The notes: generated from the letters alone by a model not told the origin. Shown: positions 46,952 to 56,338, counted from the first letter of the stretch. The stretch: DNA of 64,000 bases from Streptomyces fumanus (GCF_014655295.1 NZ_BNBI01000005.1:310001-374000), one strand, 5' to 3'. Made by a program: numbers and translations.

Positions 46952-47926
46952 ATGGTGTTCAAACGACTGCTCGGTTCGCTCGGCGTGGGCGGGCCCACGG
47001 TCGACACGGTCCTCGACCCGGGCGCGGCCCGCCCCGGCGCCGCGCTCACCGGCCGGGTCCATCTCCAGGGCGGCGGCGCCGACTTCGACATCGAGCACAT
47101 CGCCCTGGAGCTGGTCGCGCGGGTCGAGGCCGAGCACGCGGAGGGCGAGAGCGAGGGGGCCGTCGCCTTCGAGCGGTACACCGTCGGCGGCGGCTTCCGG
47201 CTCGCCGAGGGCGCGGAGCACACCGTGCCGTTCTCCGTCCCGCTGCCCTGGGAGACGCCGGTCACCGAACTGTACGGCCAGGACCTGGGCATCGTGCTCG
47301 GCGTGCGCACCGAACTGGCGGTGGCCGGCGCCCGCGACAAGGGCGACCTCGACCGCCTCACCGTCGGCCCGCTGCCCGTCCAGGAGGCCGTGCTGGAAGC
47401 CTTCGGACAGCTCGGGTTCGGGTTCCGCTCCGCGGACCTGGAGTACGGCCGCATCGGCGGCACCGGGCAGCAACTGCCCTTCTACCAGGAGATCGAGCTG
47501 ACCCCGGCCCCGCACTACGCCCACCAGGTCAACGAGATCGAGCTGACCTTCCTCGCCCACCCCGGCGGTGTGGAGGTGGTCCTGGAGGCGGACAAGCGCG
47601 GGGGCCTCTTCACCGAGGGGCACGACGCGCTCGCCCGGTTCACCGTCGGGCACCAGGACGTGCGCGACTGGGCCGCCGAAGTCGACGGCTGGGTCCGCCA
47701 GTTGATCGACCACCGCGCCTCGTACGGCACGCACGCCTCGTACGGCCACCACGACGGTCACCACGGAGGCCACCACTCCGGCGGGCCCGGCGTCGGCACC
47801 GCCGTCGCGGCCGGCGCGGCGGGACTCGCCGTGGGCGTGGTCGGCGGGATGGTCGCGGCCGAGGTCGTCGACGAGATCGGTGACTTCTTCGAGGGCGACG
47901 AGGAGGACGAAGGGGACGAGGGCTGA
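46952..47926 (+). CDS. Spo0M-like sporulation-control protein
   Basis: The 324-residue protein has an arrestin-like beta-sandwich (residues 1-250: FKRLLGSLGVGGPTVDTVLDPGAARPGAALTGRVHLQGG, LPWETPVT, ELTPAPHYAHQVNEIELTFLAHPGGVEVVLEADKRGG), the Spo0M fold. A His/Gly linker (about 255-275), a hydrophobic GxxxG-rich stretch (VAAGAAGLAVGVVGGMVAAEVV) and an acidic tail follow. In Bacillus Spo0M modulates sporulation. The role in Streptomyces is open. An alternative GTG start at 46940 is possible. Confidence 0.9.
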   Translation: MVFKRLLGSLGVGGPTVDTVLDPGAARPGAALTGRVHLQGGGADFDIEHIALELVARVEAEHAEGESEGAVAFERYTVGGGFRLAEGAEHTVPFSVPLPWETPVTELYGQDLGIVLGVRTELAVAGARDKGDLDRLTVGPLPVQEAVLEAFGQLGFGFRSADLEYGRIGGTGQQLPFYQEIELTPAPHYAHQVNEIELTFLAHPGGVEVVLEADKRGGLFTEGHDALARFTVGHQDVRDWAAEVDGWVRQLIDHRASYGTHASYGHHDGHHGGHHSGGPGVGTAVAAGAAGLAVGVVGGMVAAEVVDEIGDFFEGDEEDEGDEG

Positions 47927-48098
47927 TCCCGTCGCCGAGGGCTGATCCCCCCCCCGAGGGCGCGCCCGGTGCGCCCCGCGCGGCCCGTGCAAAGCGGGAC
48001 AGCACCGGCACCGGGCCGCCCCCCGCTCGGCCCCGCCGTACCGCCCCAGTAGGCTCACCTGCCGTCGGTGATCATGGCGGGGAACAGGGGGAGCGCCC

Positions 48099-48974
48099 GT
48101 GGAGGGGCTGCGGCAGGACGACCCGGCGCGGATCGGGGAGTACGTCACGCTGGCCCGGCTCGACCCGTCGGCCGAGGCGCACCTGGTGCCGGAGCGGCGC
48201 TATCTGGCGCGCACCGCGGACGGGGCGCGCACCGTGCTGGTGAGCCTGCCGCCGCGCGGCGCCGACCCGGCCCGCTGGGCGGCCGAGGCGCAGTGGGCGG
48301 GCCGGCTCACCCAGCCCGGGTTCTGGCCGGTGACCCAGCTCGGCGGCAGCGCGGCCTTCCCCTGGCACGCCTCGCCCTACCGGCCCGTGCTGCCGCTCAC
48401 CGCGGCCCTCGCCGCGCACGGCGGCCCGCTGCCCGAGCGGACGGTACGGCTCGTCGGGGCCGCCCTCGCCGAGGCCCTCGCCTCCGCCCACGTCCTGGGT
48501 GTGGCGCACGGCGGCATCTGCCCCGCCGCCGTGCTGCTCACCGCGTACGGGCCGCTGCTCGGCTGCTTCGGCGCCGCCCGCGCCCTCGCCCCCGACGGCA
48601 CCCGGCGCGCCGGGGTGCCCGGCCTCGACGCCGGGTGCCTGGCCCCGGAGGCGGCCGCCGGGCATCCGGTCTCCCCGGCCGGTGACGTGCACGCGCTGGG
48701 TGCCGTCCTCGCCTACCTGGCCACCGGCCACACGGTCCCCGAGCGCGACGAGATCCCGCCCGCGCTGCGCGGCCCGATCGCGGCCTGCCTCTCCCGGGAC
48801 CCGGCCGGCCGCCCGGCCCCCGCCCAGGTCCTGGCCGAACTGGCGCCCGGCGCCGCCTACGGCACCCACACCGCCGGCACCGAACCGCTGCCGCTGCCGG
48901 GCCGCGTGGTCGCGGCGCTGTCCGACCAGTCGGTGCGGGTGCTCACCCTGGAACTCCCCGCCGAGGTGCGCTGA
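48099..48974 (+). CDS. Ser/Thr kinase-like protein lacking catalytic residues (pseudokinase)
   Basis: The 291-residue protein aligns with a bacterial Ser/Thr kinase domain, but the key residues are lost. The beta3 Lys is Ser (VLVSL), HRD is HGG (VAHGGICPAAVLL) and DFG is CFG (GCFGAARAL). The C-lobe is kept (GDVHALGAVLAYLATG, PIAACLSRDPAGRPAPAQVL). It cannot phosphorylate by the usual mechanism and may regulate or scaffold the two active-looking kinases downstream, the first just 6 nt away. The GTG start at 48099 has GGGGGAGC upstream. Confidence 0.85.
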   Translation: MEGLRQDDPARIGEYVTLARLDPSAEAHLVPERRYLARTADGARTVLVSLPPRGADPARWAAEAQWAGRLTQPGFWPVTQLGGSAAFPWHASPYRPVLPLTAALAAHGGPLPERTVRLVGAALAEALASAHVLGVAHGGICPAAVLLTAYGPLLGCFGAARALAPDGTRRAGVPGLDAGCLAPEAAAGHPVSPAGDVHALGAVLAYLATGHTVPERDEIPPALRGPIAACLSRDPAGRPAPAQVLAELAPGAAYGTHTAGTEPLPLPGRVVAALSDQSVRVLTLELPAEVR

Positions 48975-48980
48975 ACCGCC

Positions 48981-51164
48981 ATGCTGTCCCCCCTGCTCCA
49001 CGACGACCCGGAGACCGTCGGCCGCTACCGCCTGCTGGCCAGGATCGGCAGCGGCGGCATGGGCACGGTCCACCTGGCCCGCACCCCCGGCGGCCGGACC
49101 GTCGCCGTCAAGGTGCTGCACCCGCGACTGGCCGGCGACCCCGAAGCGCGCACCCGCTTCCGCCTGGAGGCCGACGCCGCCCGGGTGATCGGCGGACGGT
49201 ACGGCGCCGGAGTGCACGACGCCGACCCGGCCGCGCCGCTGCCGTGGCTGGCGACCGAGTACGTCACCGGCCCGTCGCTGGACGAGGCGGTGGAGGCCGG
49301 CGGGCCGCTGCCGGAACCCGCCGTCCGGGCCATCGGCGCCGCGCTGGCGGAGGGGCTCGGGCAACTGCACCGCTCCGAGGTGGTGCACCGGGACCTGAAG
49401 CCGTCCAACGTGATGGTGACGGCCTTCGGCCCGAGGATCATCGACTTCGGGGTGGCCCGCGCGGTCGGCGACGCCCCGCTCACCCGGGCCGGTTCGGCCC
49501 TCGGCACCCCCGCCTTCATGTCGCCGGAACAGGCCGCGGACCTCGAACACGGCCCGGCCGGCGATGTGTTCGCGCTCGCCGGGGTGCTGGTCTTCGCCGC
49601 GTCCGGACACGGCCCGTTCGGCTCCGGAAGCGCCGCCGACCTGCTCTACCGGGTGCGGTACGCCGACCCCGACCTCGGCGGGGTCCCGCCCGCGCTGGTC
49701 CCGGTGCTCGCCCGCTGCCTCGACAAGGACCCGGCCCGCCGCCCGGCCACCGGCGAACTCGCCGCCGCCCTCACCGACGGCACCGGGGCCCACGGGCCCG
49801 CCGCGCTCCTCGCGGACGTGCTGCCCGACGCCGTGCTCCGCGAGATCGCGCGGCGCGGCGACGACGTCTGGCGCGAGCCGCCGCACCGGCTGCCGCCCCC
49901 GCCGCCCGACACGCCCCCGGCGACCGGGCCGGCCGCCCCCGCCGTGTCCCGGCGCAAGCTGTTCGCGATGACCGCCGGTGCCGTCGCGGCCGGCGCCGGC
50001 CTGGCGGGCGGCGGGGTGTGGGCCTGGCTCGCGGGCCGGGACTCCGGCACCGGTGGCACCGCGCGGGGGAGGACCACGGCGCAGACGGTGAAGCCGCCCG
50101 CCCGGCTGTGGACGTTCGCCGTGCACATCCCCAACGCCCGCGCCGAGGTCCTCGCGGCCGGCAGCGGCGTGGCGATCCCGGCCGGCATCGTGCTGTGCGG
50201 CGTCAACGCCGAGAGCGGCGAGGGAAGCTGGCAGGCGGACCTCGCCGACGGCTGGCGGTACGCGGCCGACGGCAAGAAGCTGTACGCGCTGCGCGACCCC
50301 GAGGAGGGCGACACCCTCGCCGTCTGCGAGATCGACATGACCGACGGGCAGCCCGGCAAGCCCCTCGCCGAGGTGCCGGACCTGGCCGGCGACGAGCCCC
50401 GCAACCAGCTCCTGTGCGTGGTGAAGGACATCGCCTACCTGGCCGCCCGCGCCGCCTCCGGCGGCTCCTGGTACCTGCTCGCCCTCGGCCTCGGCGACGG
50501 CCGGGTGCGCTGGCGCACCGCCCTCGACGCGGCCCGGCAGCAGAACGAGCCGCCGCTGCTGTGCGCCGCGGTCACCGGCGGCCGGCTGCTGCGGTTCCGG
50601 TCCGACTCGGGGCTCAGCTCCTTCCTCGAAGTCACCGCGCACGACCTCGCCGACGGCACGCAGAAGTGGTCGCGGTCCGAGCCGTACGACGGCCCGCCGC
50701 CCACCCGGATCGTCCACGACGACCGCCACTTCTACCTCGGCGCCGACGCGCTGACGGCCGTACGACTGGCGGACGGCGAGACCGCCTGGCGCTTCGGCGA
50801 CCTGCGCGACGTCGGCGACAGCGCGGGCGAGACCCGGCTCTACGGGGCGCCCGAGGTCCGCGACGGCGCCGTCTACTGCACCGAGGGCGACCGGGGCGTG
50901 GTGTCCGTCGACGCCCTCACCGGCACCCTCAACTGGCTGGAGAAGGGCCTGAAGAACCGGCACCTGAACCGCGACGAGGCCCCCGCGGTCGGCGAGAAGT
51001 ACGTCTACAGCCTGGACGAGCAGGGGCTGCGCGCGGTGGACCTGCGCACCCGCACGGCGGTGTGGACCCTGCCCACCGACGCCACCGTCCTGTCCGCCGA
51101 CACCGAACGCGGCCGGCTCTACGTCCGCCAGGAGAAGGAGACCTTCGCCCTGCCCCTGGACTGA
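48981..51164 (+). CDS. Membrane Ser/Thr protein kinase with PQQ-like beta-propeller sensor
   Basis: The 727-residue protein has a cytoplasmic Hanks-type kinase (1-275: IGSGGMGTVHLA loop, catalytic Lys44, HRDLKPSN with Asp138, DFG Asp155, GTPAFMSPEQAA). A Pro-rich linker, then a membrane segment at about 325-350 (SRRKLFAMTAGAVAAGAGLAGGGVWAW) starting with an SRRxLF motif, and a C-terminal domain with about six PQQ/WD-like repeats (VRLADGETAWRFGDLRD, VDALTGTLNWLEKGL) follow. The outside propeller would sense a signal. Substrates are unknown. Confidence 0.92.
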   Translation: MLSPLLHDDPETVGRYRLLARIGSGGMGTVHLARTPGGRTVAVKVLHPRLAGDPEARTRFRLEADAARVIGGRYGAGVHDADPAAPLPWLATEYVTGPSLDEAVEAGGPLPEPAVRAIGAALAEGLGQLHRSEVVHRDLKPSNVMVTAFGPRIIDFGVARAVGDAPLTRAGSALGTPAFMSPEQAADLEHGPAGDVFALAGVLVFAASGHGPFGSGSAADLLYRVRYADPDLGGVPPALVPVLARCLDKDPARRPATGELAAALTDGTGAHGPAALLADVLPDAVLREIARRGDDVWREPPHRLPPPPPDTPPATGPAAPAVSRRKLFAMTAGAVAAGAGLAGGGVWAWLAGRDSGTGGTARGRTTAQTVKPPARLWTFAVHIPNARAEVLAAGSGVAIPAGIVLCGVNAESGEGSWQADLADGWRYAADGKKLYALRDPEEGDTLAVCEIDMTDGQPGKPLAEVPDLAGDEPRNQLLCVVKDIAYLAARAASGGSWYLLALGLGDGRVRWRTALDAARQQNEPPLLCAAVTGGRLLRFRSDSGLSSFLEVTAHDLADGTQKWSRSEPYDGPPPTRIVHDDRHFYLGADALTAVRLADGETAWRFGDLRDVGDSAGETRLYGAPEVRDGAVYCTEGDRGVVSVDALTGTLNWLEKGLKNRHLNRDEAPAVGEKYVYSLDEQGLRAVDLRTRTAVWTLPTDATVLSADTERGRLYVRQEKETFALPLD

Positions 51165-51213
51165 CCCCGCCGTTCCCCCCTGCGTCTTCCGCCCGCACCC
51201 GAAAGGACCCGAC

Positions 51214-53319
51214 GTGCGACCGCTCGGCCCCGGAGACCCGCTCCGCCTCGGCCCCTACCGCATCGCCGGCGTGCTCGGCGCGGGCGGCATGGGCAAGGTC
51301 TACCTGGGACACGACACGGCCGGCCGCCCGGCCGCCGTCAAGGTGCTGCTGCCCGAACTGGCCGGCGACCGGCACCTGGCCGAGCGCTTCGTCCGCGAGG
51401 CCCGTACCGCCCGGACGGTCACCAGCGAGGGCGTGGCCCGGGTGCTGGCCGCCGAACCGGAGGCGGGACGGCCGTGGATCGCCTCCGAGTTCCTCGCCGG
51501 GCCCACCCTGGACGAGGCGGTGGCGCGCTACGGGCCGTTCGGCGACGCCCTGCTGCGCGAACTCGCCCGGTCCCTGGCCCGCACCCTCGCCGACATCCAC
51601 GTCACCGGGCTGGTGCACCGCGACCTCAAACCGCAGAACGTCGTCCTGACCTCGCGCGGCCCCCGCGTCATCGACTTCGGCATCGCCCGCCCCGAACACG
51701 GACTGACCCTGACCCGCACCGGCCAGATCCCGGTCACCCCCGGCTACGGCGCCCCCGAACAGGTGCTCGGGCAGCGCGTCGGACCGGCCGCCGACGTGTT
51801 CTCCCTCGGCGCGGTCCTCGCCTACGCCGCCTCCGGCCGGCCCGCCTACGCGGGCACCGAGGTGGCGGCGGTGATGTACGAAGTGGTGCACGGCGAACCC
51901 GACCTGACGCTCGTCCCCGGACCGCTGCGGGACCTGATCGCGCCCTGCCTGGCCAAGGACCCCGCCGCCCGGCCGCTGCCCGGGTGGCTCGCCGACGCCG
52001 CCCGGCCCCCGGCCGGCAGCGAACGGTTCTGGACCACCGGCCCGCTCGCCGACGACATCCGGCGACGGGAGGCCGCCGCCCGGCAGCCGGCCGGCGACGG
52101 CGGCGGCCCGACCGCGGTGCCCGCCGCGCGCCCCGGCCCGGACCGCCCCCGGCTCTCCCGCCGGCGCCTGCTGACCGCCGTGGCGGGCGGCGGGGCGCTG
52201 CTGGCGGCCGGTGCGGGCGGCGCCGCCTGGTGGCTGAGCGGCGACGGCGCCGCCGCCGGTTCCTCCGACCCGTTCGACATCCCGCCCGCCGCCCGGGTGG
52301 AGAGCGCCTCGCTCGGCAGCGACACCGGCGAGATCGAACCGCTGTGGGGCCCGCTGGAGGACGTGGCCGACCCGGAGTCGCCCCCGCCGCTTCCGGTGCG
52401 GGACGTCGTGGTCGTCGCCGCGGCCGGCGGCGGCGTCGCCGCCCACGACGTCACCGACGGCACGGAGCGCTGGCGCGCCGACGACGCGCGCGGCGACGCC
52501 GGCTACCTGTCCCTCGGGGACCGGCTCGTCGTCACCGCCGACCAGGACGGGACCGTCCGTACGTACGTCGCCGCCACCGGCGCCGCCAAGTGGACGGCCG
52601 ACGCGCGGGCCGAGGTCCTGCTCGCCGCCGACGCCGGGCACGTCTACCTCCTCACCGCCGACGGCGAGTTGCGCTGTGTGTCGGCCGCCGACGCCCGGGT
52701 GCGCTGGACGCGCCGCCCCCCGCTGGCCCTCACCGGCCGGCCGGCCGCGGCCGTCGGCTCGGGGCTGCTCGTGGTGTGCGGCGGCTCCGGCGACGTCGCC
52801 GCGGTCCGGGTGAGCGACGGCGCGAAGGCGTGGACGCGCGAGGGACAGGCCCCGGCCGCCCTGCGCCCGGCCGTCGACGGCGGCGTGGTCTACCTCGGCG
52901 GCCACACCTTCGCCGCCGTCCGCGCGAGCGACGGCCGGCAACTGTGGTCCCGGCGGCCGCTGCACGCCGTGCGGCGCGGCGCCTACGGGTTCGGTCCGCC
53001 CACCGTCGCCGGCGGGGTGGTCTTCACCCTGGACAGCGAGGCGCTGCGCCATCTGCTGCCCGACGGCGGCGAGGAGGCGGTCACCTTCGTCACCGCCCCC
53101 ACCCCGCCCTGGCAGCCGCCCGTCGTGCAGGCCGGCAGCGTCTGGGTCGCCGAGCGCGAGAACACCGGCGTCAGCGGCCTGCCCCGGTACAGCGGCAGCA
53201 CCAGCTCCCGGGCGCGGACCTACCCCCTGCGGGCCGCCGAGAGCCGCACCCTCGCCGGCGACCGCAACCGGCTGTTCGTCCTCAACGGCGGGACCCTGGT
53301 GGCGCTTCCGGTCTACTGA
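51214..53319 (+). CDS. Second membrane Ser/Thr protein kinase with PQQ-like sensor
   Basis: The 701-residue protein has the same architecture as its upstream neighbour: an intact kinase domain (GAGGMGKVYLG, Lys43, HRDLKPQN with Asp137, DFG Asp154), a linker, a membrane segment starting SRRRLLTAVAGGGALLAAGAG, and a C-terminal propeller of PQQ-like repeats (VTADQDGTVRTYVAATGAAKW, LLTADGELRCVSAADARVRW). The start is the GTG at 51214, 49 nt after the preceding kinase. The trio probably arose by duplication. Confidence 0.92.
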   Translation: MRPLGPGDPLRLGPYRIAGVLGAGGMGKVYLGHDTAGRPAAVKVLLPELAGDRHLAERFVREARTARTVTSEGVARVLAAEPEAGRPWIASEFLAGPTLDEAVARYGPFGDALLRELARSLARTLADIHVTGLVHRDLKPQNVVLTSRGPRVIDFGIARPEHGLTLTRTGQIPVTPGYGAPEQVLGQRVGPAADVFSLGAVLAYAASGRPAYAGTEVAAVMYEVVHGEPDLTLVPGPLRDLIAPCLAKDPAARPLPGWLADAARPPAGSERFWTTGPLADDIRRREAAARQPAGDGGGPTAVPAARPGPDRPRLSRRRLLTAVAGGGALLAAGAGGAAWWLSGDGAAAGSSDPFDIPPAARVESASLGSDTGEIEPLWGPLEDVADPESPPPLPVRDVVVVAAAGGGVAAHDVTDGTERWRADDARGDAGYLSLGDRLVVTADQDGTVRTYVAATGAAKWTADARAEVLLAADAGHVYLLTADGELRCVSAADARVRWTRRPPLALTGRPAAAVGSGLLVVCGGSGDVAAVRVSDGAKAWTREGQAPAALRPAVDGGVVYLGGHTFAAVRASDGRQLWSRRPLHAVRRGAYGFGPPTVAGGVVFTLDSEALRHLLPDGGEEAVTFVTAPTPPWQPPVVQAGSVWVAERENTGVSGLPRYSGSTSSRARTYPLRAAESRTLAGDRNRLFVLNGGTLVALPVY

Positions 53320-53541
53320 CGGCCGTGCCCCGCGCGCCTGTCGCCTTCTTTACGCGCGGGCCGCCGTGCTCCCTCGGGGCGCCCGAACGTGAACCGGGGC
53401 CCGGCCTCAGGAGGGGCGCCCCGCGCGTGCCTCACGTGCTCCGCCGCCCCTTCCCGAACGGCGCTTACCGTTCCGGATCGTCGGAAAGGCTGTCCGCGTG
53501 CATCCGGCAGGTGCCGGAGCCCCGCCGAAGGAGGACCATCC

Positions 53542-53820
53542 ATGCCGACCACAGCCGACGACCGACAGATGTTCGACGAGCTGCGTGAGGTGCTGGCCGC
53601 CACCGTCGAGGACGTCTCCCCGGAGGAGGTCGGCCTCGACGCCGACCTCAGGGACGACCTGGGTGTCGACTCGCTCGCCCTGCTGGAGCTGGTCGCCGCG
53701 ATCGAGGAGCGCTGGCAGGTGAAGATCCCGGTGGAGGAGGCGGCCCGGCTGGCCACCGTCAGCGATGTCGTCGACCACCTCTGCGGCGTGGTCGCCGCCC
53801 CGGCCGGTGGGACCGCGTGA
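53542..53820 (+). CDS. Acyl carrier protein
   Basis: The 92-residue ACP has the phosphopantetheine attachment Ser44 in DDLGVDSLALLEL, with an acidic helix II and total length typical of type II ACPs. AAGGAGG precedes the ATG. Its stop overlaps the ketosynthase GTG (GTGA), so the two are made together. It has a dedicated ketosynthase and acyltransferase, which separates it from housekeeping fatty-acid synthesis. Confidence 0.92.
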   Translation: MPTTADDRQMFDELREVLAATVEDVSPEEVGLDADLRDDLGVDSLALLELVAAIEERWQVKIPVEEAARLATVSDVVDHLCGVVAAPAGGTA

Positions 53821-55100
53821 GCCCAGAGCACGGGGCCGCCGCGGCCCGCGAGGAGCGGACGGCCGTCATCACCGGACTCGGCGCGACCACCGCGCTGGGC
53901 GGTGACGTGCCGACCACCTGGGCGGCGCTGCTGGACGGCGCGTGCGGCATCGGACGCGTCGACTTCGGCGCACCGGGCGGCCCGCCGTGCGACTACCTCG
54001 CGGCGTCCGCCGCGGTCGACCCGGCGGATCTGCTGCCCCGCGCGAAGGCCGCCCACTGCGACCGGTCCGCGCAGTTCGCCCTGGTCGCCGCCAAGGAGGC
54101 GCTGCGGGACGCCGGTCTGCCGGACGACCCCGGGGCCGGCGACGGCGGCCCCCGGGTCGCGGTGGTCCTCGGCGCCGGACTGGGCGGGCTGACCAGCATC
54201 CTGGAGCAGAACCACCGGCTGGAGACCGGCGGCCCGGACCGGGTCAGCCCCCGGGCCATCCCGGTCATGCTGCCCAACCACGCGGCCGCCGAGGTCGGGC
54301 TGATGGTCGGCGCCAAGGAGGGCGTGCACACCCCGGTCAGCGCCTGCGCGTCCGGCGCCGAGGCGCTGGCGCAGGCCCTCGGTATGATCCGGGAGGGCCG
54401 CGCCGACGTGGTGGTCGCGGGCGGCTCGGAGGCCGGACTGCATCCGCTGATCTTCGCGGGGTTCGCCCGGCTGCGGGCGCTGTCGCGGTGCGACGAGCCG
54501 GAGCGGGCGTCCCGGCCGTTCGACGCCGATCGGGACGGGTTCGTGATGGGGGAGGGGGCCGGGATGCTGGTCGTGGAGAGCGCCGCGCACGCCGCGGCCC
54601 GCGGCGCCCGGGTGCACTGCGAACTGGCCGGCGCGGGCGTCACCAACGACAGCCACCACGTCGCCCGGCCCGCACCCGGTGGAGCGGGCTGCGCCACCGC
54701 CGTCACCGCCGCCCTGCGCGACGCCGGCCTCGACCCCGAGCAGGTCCGGCACGTCAACGCGCACGCCACCTCCACGCCGCTGGGCGACCTCAGCGAGGCA
54801 CAGGCCCTGCACACCGCCCTGGGCAAGGACCTCCAGGACGTGACGGTCAGCGCCACCAAGGCCGCCCTCGGCCACACCCTGGGCGCCGCCGGGGCCATCG
54901 AGGCGGTCACCACCGTCCTCGCCCTGCGCGACCGGATCGCCCCGCCCACCCACAGCCTCGAACGCGTCGACCCCGCGATCGAGCTGAACGTGGTCGGCCG
55001 CGACCCCGAGCCGCTGCCCCCCGGCCCGCTGGCGGCGGTCAGCACCAGCATGGGGTTCGGCGGGCACAATGTCGCGCTCGCCTTCACCAGCGCCTCATGA
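53817..55100 (+). CDS. Beta-ketoacyl-ACP synthase, FabF-like
   Basis: The 427-residue thiolase-fold enzyme has active-site Cys177 (VSACASGAEAL), His316 (NAHATSTPLGD) and His353 (KAALGHTLGAAG). It performs decarboxylative Claisen condensation of malonyl-ACP with an acyl primer. The GTG start overlaps the ACP stop. As the only KS here with one ACP and one AT, and no ketoreductase or dehydratase, it forms a minimal set, possibly a specialised lipid or polyketide starter. Confidence 0.93.
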   Translation: MSPEHGAAAAREERTAVITGLGATTALGGDVPTTWAALLDGACGIGRVDFGAPGGPPCDYLAASAAVDPADLLPRAKAAHCDRSAQFALVAAKEALRDAGLPDDPGAGDGGPRVAVVLGAGLGGLTSILEQNHRLETGGPDRVSPRAIPVMLPNHAAAEVGLMVGAKEGVHTPVSACASGAEALAQALGMIREGRADVVVAGGSEAGLHPLIFAGFARLRALSRCDEPERASRPFDADRDGFVMGEGAGMLVVESAAHAAARGARVHCELAGAGVTNDSHHVARPAPGGAGCATAVTAALRDAGLDPEQVRHVNAHATSTPLGDLSEAQALHTALGKDLQDVTVSATKAALGHTLGAAGAIEAVTTVLALRDRIAPPTHSLERVDPAIELNVVGRDPEPLPPGPLAAVSTSMGFGGHNVALAFTSAS

Positions 55101-55134
55101 GACCCGACGGCCCGTCATGAGGGCCGACGGCAGC
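55095..55134 (+). repeat. 20-bp imperfect duplication at the KS-AT junction
   Basis: TCATGAGACCCGACGGCCCG (55095-55114) is followed by TCATGAGGGCCGACGGCAGC (55115-55134). Each copy carries an ATGA stop/start overlap. Between them lies a 7-residue mini-frame (MRPDGPS) that begins on the KS stop and ends on the AT start. Confidence 0.7.
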
Positions 55135-56142
55135 ACCCCCGACGCCGGCCGGCCGCGCACCGTGCTGATGTGTCCCGGGCAGGGCGCCTACCTCCCCGGC
55201 GCCCTGCGCCACCTCGCCGGCGTGCCCGCCGTCGCCGAGGTCCTGACGGCCGTGGACGGTCACGCGCCGGGCGGCGCCGGCACCGCGTCGGTGGGCCGGC
55301 TCCTCACCGAGCCCGGCGCGCCCGCCCCCGAGGAACTGCTGCGCGCCGACCCGCTCGCCTTCGACCTGGCCACGTACGCCGCCGCGGTCGCCGCCGCCAC
55401 CGTCACCCTCGCACTGCTGCCGGCCCCGGTCGACGCGGTCCTGGGCCACAGCGTCGGCGACCTCGCGGCGCTCACCGTCGCGGGCGCCCTCACCGTCCGC
55501 CAGGGGCTGCAACTGCTGCGCATCCGGGACCGGTTGCTGACCACCGCCGGCCTGCCCGCCGCGGGCATGGCGGCCACCGACCTGACCCGCGCCCAGGCCG
55601 CCGACCTGATCCGCGCCTGCGGCACCCCGCAGGTGCGGATCGCGGTGCACAACGCGCCCGCCCAGGTGGTGCTGGCCGGCCCCGACGCCCAGCTCGGCCA
55701 CGTGGGGCGGGTGGCCGGGGACCGCGGCCACCGGGTGACCCGGCTGGTCAGCCGCACCGCCTACCACCACCCCCTGCTCGACGAGGTCAGCCGCGCCTTC
55801 CGCAGCCTGCTGCGGGCCCAGCCGGTCGCCCCGCCCCGCATCCCGGTGTACGCCACCGCCACCGGGCGGCGGGCCGGCACCCCCGACCGGCTGCGCGCCA
55901 TGGCCGCCGCCCACCTCACCGACTCCCTCCCCTTCCACCCGGCCCTGCTGGCGCTGGACCGGGCCGGCTTCACCACCTACGTCGACAGCGGCCCCCGCGC
56001 CCTGCTCGCCACGCTCGCCAAGGCCGGGCTGCCCCACCGCACGGCCGTCGCCCCGCTGCGCACCCCCGCCGACACCGACCGGATGCACCGCCGGCTCACC
56101 CGCGTCCCGCCCGCCGGATCCGCGGCGGAGGGCCCTTGCTAG
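55117..56142 (+). CDS. ACP acyltransferase (malonyl-transferase type)
   Basis: The 341-residue acyltransferase has CPGQGAY at the N-terminus, nucleophile Ser112 in GHSVGDLAAL, the carboxylate-binding Arg137 exactly 25 residues on (as in FabD), and a downstream His in AYHHPLL. The arginine indicates a dicarboxylic (malonyl-type) extender, but methylmalonyl is not excluded. The start is the ATG at 55117, joined to the KS by the mini-frame. It is the last gene before the cobalamin riboswitch. Confidence 0.9.
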   Translation: MRADGSTPDAGRPRTVLMCPGQGAYLPGALRHLAGVPAVAEVLTAVDGHAPGGAGTASVGRLLTEPGAPAPEELLRADPLAFDLATYAAAVAAATVTLALLPAPVDAVLGHSVGDLAALTVAGALTVRQGLQLLRIRDRLLTTAGLPAAGMAATDLTRAQAADLIRACGTPQVRIAVHNAPAQVVLAGPDAQLGHVGRVAGDRGHRVTRLVSRTAYHHPLLDEVSRAFRSLLRAQPVAPPRIPVYATATGRRAGTPDRLRAMAAAHLTDSLPFHPALLALDRAGFTTYVDSGPRALLATLAKAGLPHRTAVAPLRTPADTDRMHRRLTRVPPAGSAAEGPC

Positions 56143-56156
56143 GCTGCCGGAGCCAG

Positions 56157-56338
56157 TCGTGCCACATCCGTGGTCAGGGAATCCGGTGCGAATCCGGAAC
56201 TGACGCGCAGCGGTGAGGGGGACGGGCGGGGCACTGATGCCACTGGGACACCACCGCGCCGGCGCGACGCCGGGGCGGAGCCGTCCTGGGAAGGCGCCCC
56301 GGCCGGACGAACCCGAGTCCGAAGACCTGCTGGCACCT
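56157..56338 (+). ncRNA. Cobalamin riboswitch
   Basis: It has the conserved core: GGTCAGGGAATCCGGTG followed by AATCCGGAACTGACGCGCAGCGGTGA, and the B12 box CGAGTCCGAAGACCTGC (56314-56330) with TGGC after it. GTGCCA (56159-56164) pairs with TGGCAC (56331-56336) as P1. It lies between the acyltransferase and the importer genes, with about 65 nt to the start codon. It should switch off translation of the btu-type operon when cobalamin is bound. Confidence 0.92.
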
